From assembly GCA_001725415.1 (NCBI GenBank), contig MEGH01000002.1, positions 62,001-126,000 on the forward strand: a stretch of 64,000 bases of DNA. The letters run 5' to 3'. Shown here piece by piece: positions 18,918-27,455 of the stretch. Under the pieces are notes generated by a model, which saw nothing but the letters and a program-made list of their open reading frames with translations, did not search any database and was not told the DNA's origin. This stretch comes from Pseudonocardia sp. SCN 73-27. Lineage in GTDB: Bacteria; Actinomycetota; Actinomycetes; Mycobacteriales; Pseudonocardiaceae. The translations under genes and the position numbers were made by a program. The first letter of the stretch is position 1. Each line of letters starts with the position of its first letter.

Positions 18918-19275
18918 GCGAAATGGGCGAGAGGTGCGACGGAGCCGAGCGGCTGGGCGAGCGACGCGGGGGAAACGTCGTGAATTCGTCACCAGCGGCG
19001 TCCGATCCCGAGGATCGCGGAGACCAACGGCTTTGTCGGCGCCCGAATGATCAGCAGCTCACTATGACCGACCACTCGATCATGGGCACTCGACCCGGTC
19101 CTGCACTCCCGTGGTGGCCTGCATGCCGGATGCACGACTGTGGGGGTTCGTCCTGCGCGGTGCGGCGGACTACCTGTCCGCGCCGGCGGGTGCCGAGGGA
19201 GAGCCGAGGTCGGCGTGCCCGAGGCTGTGTCGACCGAGATCTGGAGCAATATGCATCGAAGGGGAGTGAATTGGG
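18918..19275 (+). other. Intergenic, no gene seen
   Basis: Region of 358 bp between the MDR gene and the flavin reductase. Short open frames on both strands lack family features and good ribosome sites. The end (GAAGGGGAGTG near 19258-19268) supplies the Shine-Dalgarno-like stretch for the flavin reductase. Confidence 0.6.
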
Positions 19276-19791
19276 ATGGAAGAACCGGATGTACACAGCG
19301 CCGTGGACTTGCGTGAGCTCTTCGGCTGTTTCCCCAGCGGCGTCACCGCAGTGTGTGCCCTGAGCGAAGGGCGCCCGGTGGGTCTGGCAGCCAGCTCATT
19401 CACCTCGGTTTCCATCGATCCACCGCTGGTGGCAGTGTGCGCGCAGGCTGGCTCCATGACGTGGCCGATTCTCAGGAAGGCACCAAAACTCGGCCTGACG
19501 GTGCTCGGTGAGGAACATGGAGACGTGTGTCGCGCTCTCGCCGCAAAGGATCCGTTGGCCCGGTTCCTGCACGCTACGTGGAACGGCGACGCCACCGGAG
19601 CTGTCTTCATCGACGGTGGTGTCGCCAGCATCAGGTCATCGGTCTACGACGAGTTCCCTGCTGGCGATCACCAGATCGTCGTTCTTCGAGTCGAAGCGTT
19701 CTCGTCCGCGCCCCATGCACAACCCCTCGTGTTCCACGGGTCGCGCTTCCGCGGTCTCACACCCGTTACTCGGGAGGACGAGACCGCCTGA
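19276..19791 (+). CDS. Flavin reductase domain protein (FMN split-barrel)
   Basis: A 171-residue flavin:NAD(P)H reductase of the HpaC/DIM6-NTAB type. It shows CFPSGVTAVCAL, ASSFTSVSIDPPLVAVCA (the FMN-binding core at about 38-56), and VLRVEAF followed by PLVFHGSRFRGL at the C terminus. Length is normal. It would provide reduced flavin to two-component monooxygenases, and the LLM enzymes at 7200 and 13204 are candidate partners. An IS3 remnant starts immediately after its stop codon, so its 3' side has been rearranged. Confidence 0.9.
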   Translation: MEEPDVHSAVDLRELFGCFPSGVTAVCALSEGRPVGLAASSFTSVSIDPPLVAVCAQAGSMTWPILRKAPKLGLTVLGEEHGDVCRALAAKDPLARFLHATWNGDATGAVFIDGGVASIRSSVYDEFPAGDHQIVVLRVEAFSSAPHAQPLVFHGSRFRGLTPVTREDETA

Positions 19792-20142
19792 CACCGCTGC
19801 GTGGTGGATGTCGACGGCGGCGTTGAGCAGGTGGGCGTCGTCGTGGTCGCGGTCGGATACGCGTTCGGCTTTCCACTGGTAGAAGGCCTGTTTGCTGAAG
19901 CCGAGTACCCGGCAGGTCACCGCGGCGGGGACGTTGTCGTCGGCGAGGTGCGCCGACCAGCGGGTACGTCATTTCGGGAGGACGTCGCGGGCGAAGCAGG
20001 CGGTGGCCCGGCGCAGGATCTCGTTCTCCTGCTCGAGTTGCCTGGCCCGTTCACGCAGCTCGCGGTTCTCCGCTCCCAGGTCCGCTGCGGTGGCGCCGGG
20101 CCGGGCCGGGGTGGTGTCGGTGCCGAGTGCCACGAGCCGGCA
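19792..20142 (-). mobile_element. IS3-family transposase remnant (3' part of orfA, 5' part of orfB)
   Basis: Reading the - strand, about 20140-19969 encodes the end of an IS3 OrfA leucine-zipper segment (ENRELRERARQLEQENEILR, then a stop at 19969). This overlaps an OrfB start at 19972, and OrfB residues such as VTCRVLGFSKQAFYQWK and DRDHDDAHLLNAAVDIHH are clear. OrfB stops matching after about 60 residues at the flavin-reductase stop, and an extra base breaks its frame near 19955. No DDE catalytic core and no terminal inverted repeats are visible, so it is dead. Confidence 0.8.
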
Positions 20143-20399
20143 GCACCCGAGCGACCGCTCCGACGACGACGCCCGGCACGTTCCCGTCGGAGCCGGGAGG
20201 GAAGTGGTCCGCTCAGCCGGACGGCGCGGTGGTGGCGAACAGCACGCCCGGGGTCGCTCATTGTGGCGACAGCCCTCTCGACGGCGATTCGATCGCTGGT
20301 GGGAACGCCGGGGCTAACACCTCGACCAATTGGCGCGAGTACCCGGTTGTGACGCTCCCGAGCCCGGGCCGTCGTCGTCGGCCGAGGAGCATTGCCATC

Positions 20400-21710
20400 A
20401 TGGACACGATCAGGCGGCGGGTCGGCTGTGTGGCCGGCGGGGCGGTGATCGCCGCGGGTCTCCTGCTTCCCGGGGCGGGAATCGCCGCAGCGGCAGACGG
20501 GACGTGCGCCACAGCGGGCACGACGACGACCTGCACCTTCGGCTACACCGGGACCGAGCAGACCTTCACCGTTCCGCCCGGGATCACCTCGGTGCAGGTG
20601 ACCGCGGTCGGCGCGGGGGGCGGGCAGAGCATCAACGGCAACTCCCCGTCGCGCGGGGCGCGGGTCGTCGGGGCACTGACCGGGCTGACGGCGAACCAGG
20701 TGCTCTACGTCGAGGTCGGCGGCACCGCGCACGGCGACCCCACCGGCAAGGACTGCGAGCCGACCGACCAGTGCAAGGGCGGGTTCAACGGCGGCGGCAG
20801 TGCAACCTTCGGGTTCGGGGGCGGCGGGGGCGGCGCGTCGGACGTGCGTACCAGTCCTTCCACAACGGCGACATCGCTGGACTCGCGGCTGATCGTCGCG
20901 GGGGGCGGGGGCGGCGGCGGGGGCGACGCGTTCAACTGCACACCGGGCGACGGCATCCTGAAGGGAGGCGACGGCGGCGATGCCGGTGCGCCGGGAGCGG
21001 GGGGCGAGCTCTGCCCCATCATCGGCCCTTCCAGGAACGACGGTGGCGGCGCCGGTACGGCAACCGCAGGTGGCACGGCCGGGGTTGCCGGCGACTCTCC
21101 CGACGAGATGTCGACGGGCGCTGCCGGCGGATGGGGCTCCGGGGCCGAGTCAGGCAACGTCGGTGGCGGTGGTGGCGGGGGTGGCCTGTGGGGAGGCGGC
21201 TCCGGTGCCGACAGCTACACGAACGTGAACATGGAGGACGCCGTGGCGGCCGGTGGCGGTGGGGGCGGCTCGTCGCTGGTACCCGCGGGCGGCACGCTGG
21301 GTCTGAGCGACGGCCCGGCCGCGGTGACGATCTCCTACGGCACAGGGGTCAGTGAACCGCCGGTCGCGACCCCGACAACGGTCCGCGGTGGTGGTGTGCT
21401 GGCCGCTGGCGGCCAGCGCTACACGGTCGCCGTTGCGGCGAGCGTGACCGGCAGCGGCAGGGTGACCGGGTCGTTCGGCCTTGCAGGCGGGGGAGCCGAC
21501 ACCACCGCAGGCTCTCGCACGATCACGAAGGTCACCAGGACCGCAACGGGCGCCACCGTCGCGGGGACGGCAGTCACGGCGGCGGGCAGGACGGTGTCGT
21601 TCTTGCTGACCGTCGTCGACAAGCCGGGCGGCAAGGACCAGATCACCCTCTCCCTTGGCCCCAGGACCGTCAGCGGCAACCTCGCCACCGGTGACATCAG
21701 CACCAGGTAG
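20400..21710 (+). CDS. Secreted glycine-rich domain protein
   Basis: A 436-residue exported protein. The signal peptide is MDTIRRRVGCVAGGAVIAAG plus AAAA near residue 30. The body has the bacterial glycine-rich fold: FGYTGTEQTFTVPPGITSVQV, then GARVVGALTGL, long Gly runs (GGGGGGASDVRT, GGGGGGGG) and the closing GGGGGGSSLVPAGGTL. A C-terminal region of about 120 residues (VRGGGVLAAGGQRYTVAVAA onward) is beta-rich. The ATG at 20400 follows GAGGAG at 20384. The architecture matches the frameshifted gene at 27456. It is probably a cell-surface or matrix protein; function is unknown. Confidence 0.8.
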   Translation: MDTIRRRVGCVAGGAVIAAGLLLPGAGIAAAADGTCATAGTTTTCTFGYTGTEQTFTVPPGITSVQVTAVGAGGGQSINGNSPSRGARVVGALTGLTANQVLYVEVGGTAHGDPTGKDCEPTDQCKGGFNGGGSATFGFGGGGGGASDVRTSPSTTATSLDSRLIVAGGGGGGGGDAFNCTPGDGILKGGDGGDAGAPGAGGELCPIIGPSRNDGGGAGTATAGGTAGVAGDSPDEMSTGAAGGWGSGAESGNVGGGGGGGGLWGGGSGADSYTNVNMEDAVAAGGGGGGSSLVPAGGTLGLSDGPAAVTISYGTGVSEPPVATPTTVRGGGVLAAGGQRYTVAVAASVTGSGRVTGSFGLAGGGADTTAGSRTITKVTRTATGATVAGTAVTAAGRTVSFLLTVVDKPGGKDQITLSLGPRTVSGNLATGDISTR

Positions 21711-21982
21711 GTAGCCCGTCACGTTACGAAGGTGTGCCGTGGGCAGATCAGGCCGACGAGTGCATGCGCCAGCGGTCGCGTTCCTCGAGCACCGCATGTG
21801 GCACGAGATACCGTCGGCCGGAGTGATCCTGGATGCTGGCGAGAGTGCGGCCCGACGAGGGTGTCGGCAAGTCCCTGCGGTCCGTCCTCGGTCGAGGAGT
21901 CGAGATGACGTCAGCGGCTACATGGAAACTGCCGCCTGCCGGCCAACCGCATCGCGCGGCGGCCGGCATCGCGGATGCGCTA
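21711..21982. other. Intergenic, no supported gene
   Basis: Region of 272 bp between convergent genes. A 73-residue open frame on the - strand (21748-21969, ending LVPHAVLEERDRWRMHSSA) looks mildly protein-like, but it has no recognised domain or ribosome site. Confidence 0.5.
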
Positions 21983-22723
21983 TCAGGACTGAGCCGGAGC
22001 AGCGGCTCGCATGCGCTGCGCGCCTGCCGCCGTCGAAGTGTCAGGCGCCTGGGGCGCCCTGAGGCCCTTGACCATCAGGTAGATGCCGAGTGAGAACTCC
22101 CAGACGGCGATGGGGATGGCCGCGATCGCGACGATCGGGGAGACACGGTCCCATATGCCGAGGAGGGTGCCGATGTCGGAGGCGACGAGCATGCCGGCCC
22201 CGACGAACCCGATCACGGGCAGCGCTCGCGGGACGAGGCGTGTCTGATAGAGCAGGGTGCCGAGCAGCAGCGCGTTCGCGGCGGGGATGAGACCCTGACT
22301 GAGCAGGAAGTTCGCGTCGTAGAAGGCGACGAGGGCGTGGCCGGTGGTCAGGGTGTCGGCGCCTGCGCCTGCGCGTTTGAGGGCGAGAACGGTGAGTAGT
22401 GCGGCGACTCCGACGAGGATGGCGGTGCCTTCGGTGACGCGGGCTGCGACGAACCCGAGTGCCCGGGCGGGACCGTGTGTTCGGAGGGCGGGGTAGAGCG
22501 CGACCGCCGTCCCGATACAGGCGAGCGCGACGACGATTTCAAGGATGCCGCCGATGACGACCGGGGTCTGTGAAGCGGCGCTGGTGATGAACTCGGGGTC
22601 GTGGATTCGGCTGTAGAGGATGAGAGTCGGTATCGAGACGAAGGAGAGCAGGTAGAACCCGCCGGCGATCCGTGCGGTCCTGCGGACGGTGGGGTCGGCG
22701 GTCGGCTGTTCGGTAGCGGTCAT
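21983..22723 (-). CDS. DUF4386-like integral membrane protein
   Basis: A 246-residue protein with about six hydrophobic segments (IAGGFYLLSFVSIPTLILYS, GGILEIVVALACIGTAVALY, GVAALLTVLAL, and others). The phrase ALVAFYDANFLLSQGLIPAANALLLG is typical of DUF4386 proteins. The ATG at 22723 has GGAGG eight bases upstream. The frame stays open upstream into the membrane-protein relic at 22724-23050. It is the last gene of a four-gene - strand unit with an FAD oxidoreductase. The role is unknown. Confidence 0.8.
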   Translation of the reverse strand: MTATEQPTADPTVRRTARIAGGFYLLSFVSIPTLILYSRIHDPEFITSAASQTPVVIGGILEIVVALACIGTAVALYPALRTHGPARALGFVAARVTEGTAILVGVAALLTVLALKRAGAGADTLTTGHALVAFYDANFLLSQGLIPAANALLLGTLLYQTRLVPRALPVIGFVGAGMLVASDIGTLLGIWDRVSPIVAIAAIPIAVWEFSLGIYLMVKGLRAPQAPDTSTAAGAQRMRAAAPAQS

Positions 22724-23050
22724 GACGTTGCCTCCAACGGATTGGGGCGGGCAGGGTTCGCACGCTGTGGGTCGGCGGGTGTGCGGGCGTAGCGGGTTGC
22801 AGGCGTGGCGCCAGGGGAATACGGCCGCGATGACCACAACCAGCGAGCAGCTGAGGAGCACGTCGGCGAGGGCGGCCTCGAGGTTGTCGGTGATGAGGTG
22901 AGGGAGTGCGATCGCGGTGATCCAGATCGCTTTTCACACCACCTCGGACAGCAGGATCGGCGCCATTGCGGCGGGGCGTCGCAGGCCGAGAAGCGCCATC
23001 AGAGACATGACGATGAGCAGGCACCGATCTGTAGTGGTGTGGGCGCTCAC
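22724..23050 (-). pseudogene. Small membrane protein interrupted by TGA
   Basis: A GTG at 23050 overlaps the stop of the previous gene (GTGA). It opens a frame reading MALLGLRRPAAMAPILLSEV, then TGA at 22936-22934, then in the same frame KAIWITAIALPHLITDNL and SCSLVVVIAAVFPWRH. The hydrophobic pattern is continuous across the stop, and Trp (TGG) would fit at that place, so one base change seems to have broken it. After the stop the frame runs without another stop into the DUF4386 gene. A sequencing error would be an equally simple explanation. Confidence 0.5.
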
Positions 23051-23349
23051 GATGTGCGCCGGCGGGTTGCGGCCTTGACCATCAGTTGGCGTCGAATGCG
23101 GTGCAGCTGCGGCATCAGGCCGTAGATCACGATCGGGACGGCGACGGTCGCGAGCACGAAGGTGCGCACGATGGGTGGCAGGGTCTGGAGCCAGGCCCCG
23201 AACCCGAGGTTGAGCACTGCGAGGGTGGGGAAGACGGCCAGCCAGATCATCAACGCTAGCTGGTGAATGGTCGGTGGCTGCAGGGTCTCGGGCCGCGCGT
23301 TCGGATCCGGGCTCGGGCCGCTTGCCGGTGTGGGTGTCGAGGCGGTCAT
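23047..23349 (-). CDS. Small two-helix membrane protein
   Basis: A 100-residue protein with a Pro/Thr-rich N terminus (1-28), two predicted membrane helices (LALMIWLAVFPTLAVLNLGF; IVRTFVLATVAVPIVIYGLM) and a basic C-terminal end (RIRRQLMVKAATRRR). Its ATG overlaps the stop of the FAD oxidoreductase (ATGA). Similar two-helix segments occur as C-terminal parts of antibiotic-biosynthesis-monooxygenase-domain proteins, recalled from memory; no such domain is present here. Confidence 0.7.
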   Translation of the reverse strand: MTASTPTPASGPSPDPNARPETLQPPTIHQLALMIWLAVFPTLAVLNLGFGAWLQTLPPIVRTFVLATVAVPIVIYGLMPQLHRIRRQLMVKAATRRRTS

Positions 23350-24317
23350 GCGGTCTCCTTGGTTCGCCGCTCGGTGGTGAGCGATGTGTGAGGTGGGAAT
23401 GCGGCAACGGCGGTGCGGATGTCGTCGTCGACCAGGTCGGCGTTGAGCGCGATGGCGGTCGCAGACCCGGCACCGGCGGCGGTGATGACCTGGGCGCGCG
23501 GGTCGACGACGTTGCCCGCGGCCCAGACCCTGGGAACACTGGTCCGTCCCGCGCCGTCGACGACGACCCAGCCGCGGTGGGCGACGGTGGCGCCGAGGCC
23601 GGTGAGGAGGGTGTCGTTGGCGACGAACCGGGGTGGCACGAACAGCGCGTCGCAGGCGACGACGCAGCCGTCGTCGAGCTGCAGGCCACGCAGGTGGTCC
23701 TCCCCGTCAACGACGAGTTGCTCGACCGGGCCCTCGACGATCCCGATCCGACGCGCTCGCAGTGCGGTTCGTTCGTCGGGCGTGAGGACGCCTGGTGCGA
23801 CGACGTAGGTGAGGTCGTCGGTCCACTGGCGGACGATCTGAGCGTAGCGGGCGGCGTCGGGCGTGGCGGCGAGTACGGCGAGGCGGCGGTCGCGGACCTC
23901 GTGGCCGTGGCAGTAGGGGCAATGCAGGACGTCACGGGCCCACCGTTCGCGAAGACCGGGAATGTCGGGGAGCTCGTCGCGCAGCCCGGTGGTGACGACG
24001 ACGTGGCGGGTGGAGAAGGCCGGTCGACCGTCGGCTTGCGCGACACGGAAACCACCCTTCCCGTCGGCGTTGATGTCGGTGACGAGGCCGTCGACGATCA
24101 GACCGCCGTAGCTGCGCACCTCGGCCCGGCCGGCGGCCAGAAGCTCTGCGGCTGGCATGCCGTCGCGAGAGAGGAATCCGTGCATGTGCGCGGCGGGGCC
24201 GTTGCGGGGACTGCCCGAGTCCAGCACCACGACGTCGCGGCGGGCGCGAGTGAGCACCAGCGCTGCGGACAGGCCGGCCGCGCCAGCTCCGATGATGACC
24301 ACGTCATGTCGTTGCAT
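23346..24317 (-). CDS. NAD(P)/FAD-dependent oxidoreductase, thioredoxin-reductase-like
   Basis: A 323-residue flavoprotein. It has GAGAAGLSAALVLTRARR (11-28), LDSGSPRN, a redox motif CPYC followed by HGHE (about 133-140), an AATPDA segment in place of the usual second Rossmann glycines, and VWAAGNVVDP near the C terminus for FAD. Related proteins sit beside XRE-cupin regulators, as here (24388, divergent, 70 bp apart). The second nucleotide-binding glycines (GxGxxG) are absent, as in the branch that lacks canonical NADPH binding. The partner is unknown. Confidence 0.87.
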   Translation of the reverse strand: MQRHDVVIIGAGAAGLSAALVLTRARRDVVVLDSGSPRNGPAAHMHGFLSRDGMPAAELLAAGRAEVRSYGGLIVDGLVTDINADGKGGFRVAQADGRPAFSTRHVVVTTGLRDELPDIPGLRERWARDVLHCPYCHGHEVRDRRLAVLAATPDAARYAQIVRQWTDDLTYVVAPGVLTPDERTALRARRIGIVEGPVEQLVVDGEDHLRGLQLDDGCVVACDALFVPPRFVANDTLLTGLGATVAHRGWVVVDGAGRTSVPRVWAAGNVVDPRAQVITAAGAGSATAIALNADLVDDDIRTAVAAFPPHTSLTTERRTKETA

Positions 24318-24387
24318 GCCGGACAGGTTGGGACCCGGACGGGTAGTTGCTCCACCTTCGTTGCCATTTGTGGGAATCGGCGGTCAG

Positions 24388-24978
24388 ATGAACGGCGTGG
24401 AGGACGTCTCTGCCGCTGCTATCGCTGCGTCCCTCGAGCAGGTCGGGGACCGGCTCAAACGCATCCGTACCCAGCGTCGCTTGACGTTGACCGCGGTCGC
24501 GGACACGACGGGCATTTCGAAGAGCACGCTGTCGAGGCTGGAGACCGGGCAACGGCGGCCCACCCTGGAGTTGCTGCTCGCACTCTCCCACGAGTACCGG
24601 GTGCCGCTCGACGAGCTCGTCGGCGCACCACCCGAGGGCGATCCACGGCTGCGACTCAAACCGGGCCGGGTCAAGGGCCGCACCGTCATCCCGCTCACGC
24701 AGCTCCCCGGCGGCACCCAAGCATGGAAGATCATCGTCCCCGCCGACAAGACCACGCCAGAGCTGCGAACACACGAGGGTCGCGAGTGGATCTACGTCCT
24801 GTCCGGGCAGCTACGGCTCGTCCTCGGAGACCAGGACCTGACCCTCGCACCCGGCGAGGTGGCGATCTTCGACACCGCCGTGCCGCACTGGTTCGGCACC
24901 GACGGATCCGGGCCGGCAGAAATTCTGAGCATCTTCGGCCGCCCGGGCGAGCGGATGACCATCCGAACCGAGCCCTGA
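24388..24978 (+). CDS. XRE family regulator with C-terminal cupin
   Basis: A 196-residue transcription factor. The HTH is at about 18-72 (RLKRIRTQRRLTLTAVADTT, then ISKSTLSRLETGQRRPTLE). The cupin is at about 120-190 (THEGREWIYVLSGQLRLVLG, PGEVAIFDTAVPHWF). The ATG at 24388 is chosen; an in-frame GTG lies at 24370. It is divergent from the flavoprotein operon and probably regulates it. The HxxxE motif may bind a metal or small ligand. Confidence 0.92.
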   Translation: MNGVEDVSAAAIAASLEQVGDRLKRIRTQRRLTLTAVADTTGISKSTLSRLETGQRRPTLELLLALSHEYRVPLDELVGAPPEGDPRLRLKPGRVKGRTVIPLTQLPGGTQAWKIIVPADKTTPELRTHEGREWIYVLSGQLRLVLGDQDLTLAPGEVAIFDTAVPHWFGTDGSGPAEILSIFGRPGERMTIRTEP

Positions 24979-25419
24979 GGCCAGGCCGGCATGCAGGGAC
25001 GATGCCGGCGACGGAGGGACTCGACGCGGTTGCCGGGGTGGCTTCCTCAGTCGTCGAGGTCAGCGCCAGGACGTACCCGTTCATGGCGCGGGAGCGACAC
25101 ACAGCGGTTCAATGACGTGGTCCAGCACTCTCGGAACAGCGCTGCCTGGCAGCCTTGATGACCTCGAGCGCCGGACCGGTCGAATGGTCCACGTTGATCG
25201 GCGGGTGCAGCGCTCGGATGACGTCGCCCTCCACCCTCATGGGGTGCCGGATGCTCACACCAGGACGCACGCAGGTTCGCCTCCATCCAACTGTTGAGCC
25301 GAGCTTCGTCCCCGTTCACGAGGACAACGCGGTCGGTCCAGCGGGTCCGGTAGCCCTGCTCGGCGAGCAGCAGGCCGGCCAGTGTGCGGCGCAGAGGGAC
25401 GAGGCATGCGACGGACACC
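24979..25419. other. Degraded stretch without an intact gene
   Basis: This stretch contains only fragments. A 49-codon - strand frame (25258 to 25109, GTG start, containing LHPPINVDHSTGPALEVIKA) looks coherent but is not recognised and has no clear ribosome site. It lies downstream of the flavoprotein and MDR relics on the same strand, in keeping with decay of this segment. Confidence 0.4.
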
Positions 25420-25540
25420 GCGAAGGCCCCGGCGTCGAAGACGACGACGACCCGGCGCCGGGCCCGGAGCAGGACGAGCGCTGGGGGTAGCCCGGCAGCC
25501 CCGCCACGGACGACGACCACGTCCAGCACGTCGAGCTGGT
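25420..25540 (-). pseudogene. Fragment of an FAD oxidoreductase N terminus
   Basis: About 38 codons on the - strand read LDVVVVRGGAAGLPPALVLL and RARRRVVVVFDAGAF. This is close to the first 40 residues of the flavoprotein at 23346 (VVIIGAGAAGLSAALVLTRARR). The second glycine of the FAD loop is changed to Arg and the match ends abruptly, so this is a dead relic, perhaps from a duplicated gene. Confidence 0.6.
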
Positions 25541-25567
25541 CGTGCAGCGGGTCGCTGCGGCGCCCGT

Positions 25568-25801
25568 TCACGGCCACGTCGGTGCGGCTCCTGGAGTGAC
25601 CACGATCGTGCGGGACACGCGGCCGTGCTCGAGCGGTCCACCCCGTCCGCGACGTCGCCCAAGCGGCCGGTAGTAGCGGTCGCCGCGCCCGCGGACCTGG
25701 TCGGTGAGGTCGCCGGCGGTGTCGTCGATGACGTTGTCGGCCCCGAGGGTGCGAGCAGGGACCTCATCGCAGAGGCCCGCCGCCTGCGCAACCAGTGAGC
25801 C
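25568..25801 (-). pseudogene. C-terminal fragment of an MDR quinone oxidoreductase
   Basis: The - strand reads ARTLGADNVIDDTAGDLTDQ, VRG, then after a frame break PLEHGRVSRTIVVTPGAAPT. The LGADxVIDYT and the gain-of-turn before VVTPG are typical of the NADP-binding half of zinc-free MDR enzymes. The catalytic glycine loop and N-terminal half are missing here. A matching N-terminal fragment lies on the same strand at 29609-29790, 3.8 kb upstream. Confidence 0.55.
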
Positions 25802-25899
25802 ACGCCGGCCGCGTATCGACCTGGTCGGCGGAGCACCCGGCCGTGGGTGAGTGCCACAATCGAACCGATCCCGTTGCCGGAGCTGGAGGGGAACCACTC

Positions 25900-26640
25900 A
25901 TGGCTCGTTCCCACGCTGCGGCCGACGGCCGCGACGACAAAGCCGCCGACCGGGACGACACCGCCGACCGGCGCGACGACTCCGCCCGCGGACGCGACGA
26001 CACCGCCATCCGGCGCGACAGCGACGCCGCCGCTCGCGACACACTGGCCAACCGCAGGTTGCACGACCTCACCGACGACCTTCGTGATGCCCGTGAGCAG
26101 ATCATCGGTGGCTTCGCCCGTGTCGAGAACACGACCATTGATCCCCTGAATTGGCCCGATCTGCCCCTGTCCACGTTGGCACGCCTGCAGGCCTACGTTG
26201 CCGATCAGCGTCAGCTCGCCGGGCGCGCCCGGGAGAGCGTCACCGTCCTGTTCGACCGGCTGAGTGCAGATCTGCACGAAGCGCGGGTGAATCGTCTTGA
26301 GGCCGCCGCCGACCGGCTGGCATCGTCGGGTGACCGCAACCGCTCCGCCGGCGACCGCCTCGACTCCGGCCGAGACCGCAGCGCGTCCGCGGCTGACCGC
26401 GAGCAGTCCGCGATCGAGCGCGAACAGGTCGACCCTCGCGACCTTCCCCCCGACCACGGCGGCGGCCGGGACCCGGACTCGCGCGAGCACCCCGGCCGGA
26501 CGTCGTCCCTGCCCACGGAACAGACGCTCGACACCTCGCGCCGGCGGATCCTCGACAGTCGGGACCGGATCGAGCGCGCACGTCATCCAGGCACCCCATC
26601 CCCCAGCACCGACGTGCCACCCCAGGAAGTCCAGGACTGA
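25900..26640 (+). CDS. Arg/Asp heptad-repeat protein of unknown function
   Basis: A 246-residue soluble protein. Residues about 5-48 repeat a seven-residue unit of the type xRDDxAx (DDKAADRDDTADRRDDSARG), and a second looser set runs at about 145-180 (SSGDRNRSAGDRLDSGRDRS). Between them is a helical segment (ARLQAYVADQRQLAGRARES). Charged heptads suggest a long single helix or coiled coil. Similar blocks occur in actinobacterial GAF, ANTAR and GGDEF signalling proteins, recalled from memory, but no such domain is attached here. GGAGGG at 25885-25890 supports the ATG. Function is unknown. Confidence 0.75.
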   Translation: MARSHAAADGRDDKAADRDDTADRRDDSARGRDDTAIRRDSDAAARDTLANRRLHDLTDDLRDAREQIIGGFARVENTTIDPLNWPDLPLSTLARLQAYVADQRQLAGRARESVTVLFDRLSADLHEARVNRLEAAADRLASSGDRNRSAGDRLDSGRDRSASAADREQSAIEREQVDPRDLPPDHGGGRDPDSREHPGRTSSLPTEQTLDTSRRRILDSRDRIERARHPGTPSPSTDVPPQEVQD

Positions 26641-26775
26641 TCGACGAAAGCCGGATGACCCGGGTCACCGCACCATGTCGCCGCCGGCCGCTGCACGGCG
26701 GCCGGCAGGTGCTGACCCGACGATCTCCCAGGGGCCGTGACGCGGGGTCCGTGAGCGGCACGGCCAGTCTGTCGG

Positions 26776-27246
26776 CTAGGACTCGGCGATCTGGTGCTCG
26801 CGGCCGTTGAGGATGCCCAGCGAGACCTGCGCCCAGACTGTCTTGGCCCTCTCGTCGACCGGCCGTACCCCCCACGCATCGCTGAGCTTGTGCACAACGA
26901 GCAGCCCGAGTCTGTCCCCGCCCAGGTAGGCGCCACCCTCTGAGAACGGATAAGGCACCGGGCGCTCCGGAGCGAGATCGGTGACCTCGACGAACATTCC
27001 GTGTGTGCCGGTCAAGCTGAGTGCCACGCTGAAGTGGGTTGCAGCGTGTCCGATTGCGTTGTCGACCAGCTCGGAGACGACCGCGAGCGCGGTCCGGCCC
27101 AGCGAACTCCTGGGGTCGATCGCGAGAGTGTGGAGAACCCCGCAGACGTCTGTACGTGAGCATCGCAAGGAAGCTCGTTCCGGCGGGTACATGATCGCGT
27201 TGCTCCCTAGGTGCGCACCGGCGCGGAGCTCGCGATCGGCGCGCAC
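26776..27246 (-). CDS. RsbW-like ATP-binding (HATPase_c_2) regulator
   Basis: A 156-residue GHKL-fold protein of the anti-sigma-factor kinase group. The N box is VVSELVDNAIGHAATHF, the G1 region EVTDLAPERP, and the G2 region LGGDRLGLLVVHKLSDAWGV. The first 18 residues may be extra; ATG at 27192 (MYPPERA) would give a more usual length. Such proteins bind and often phosphorylate STAS antagonists and are opposed by SpoIIE phosphatases, two of which lie in this window (32591, 60553). No STAS gene is nearby. Confidence 0.85.
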   Translation of the reverse strand: MRADRELRAGAHLGSNAIMYPPERASLRCSRTDVCGVLHTLAIDPRSSLGRTALAVVSELVDNAIGHAATHFSVALSLTGTHGMFVEVTDLAPERPVPYPFSEGGAYLGGDRLGLLVVHKLSDAWGVRPVDERAKTVWAQVSLGILNGREHQIAES

Positions 27247-27455
27247 CAGTTACCCGGCGACGAGCCCGGCAAACTTCTCCCGCGGCGGGAAGGTGCCACG
27301 CGTCCGGAGGCGACAGGATGCGCTGGGAGGCTTCAGCTTCGCGGCGCTCATGTCGTGCGAAGCGCCGGGCGGGCTCGCTGACGATGATGGGTCCGAGATC
27401 GAGTTCTCTTCCAGGGCTCGACCACGGGCGGCCCCGGAGGAAGGGGTCACAACCG

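Noticed and set aside
21748-21969. Small - strand gene of 73 codons
   Set aside because: Protein-like ending but no recognised family, no ribosome site and no conserved neighbour.
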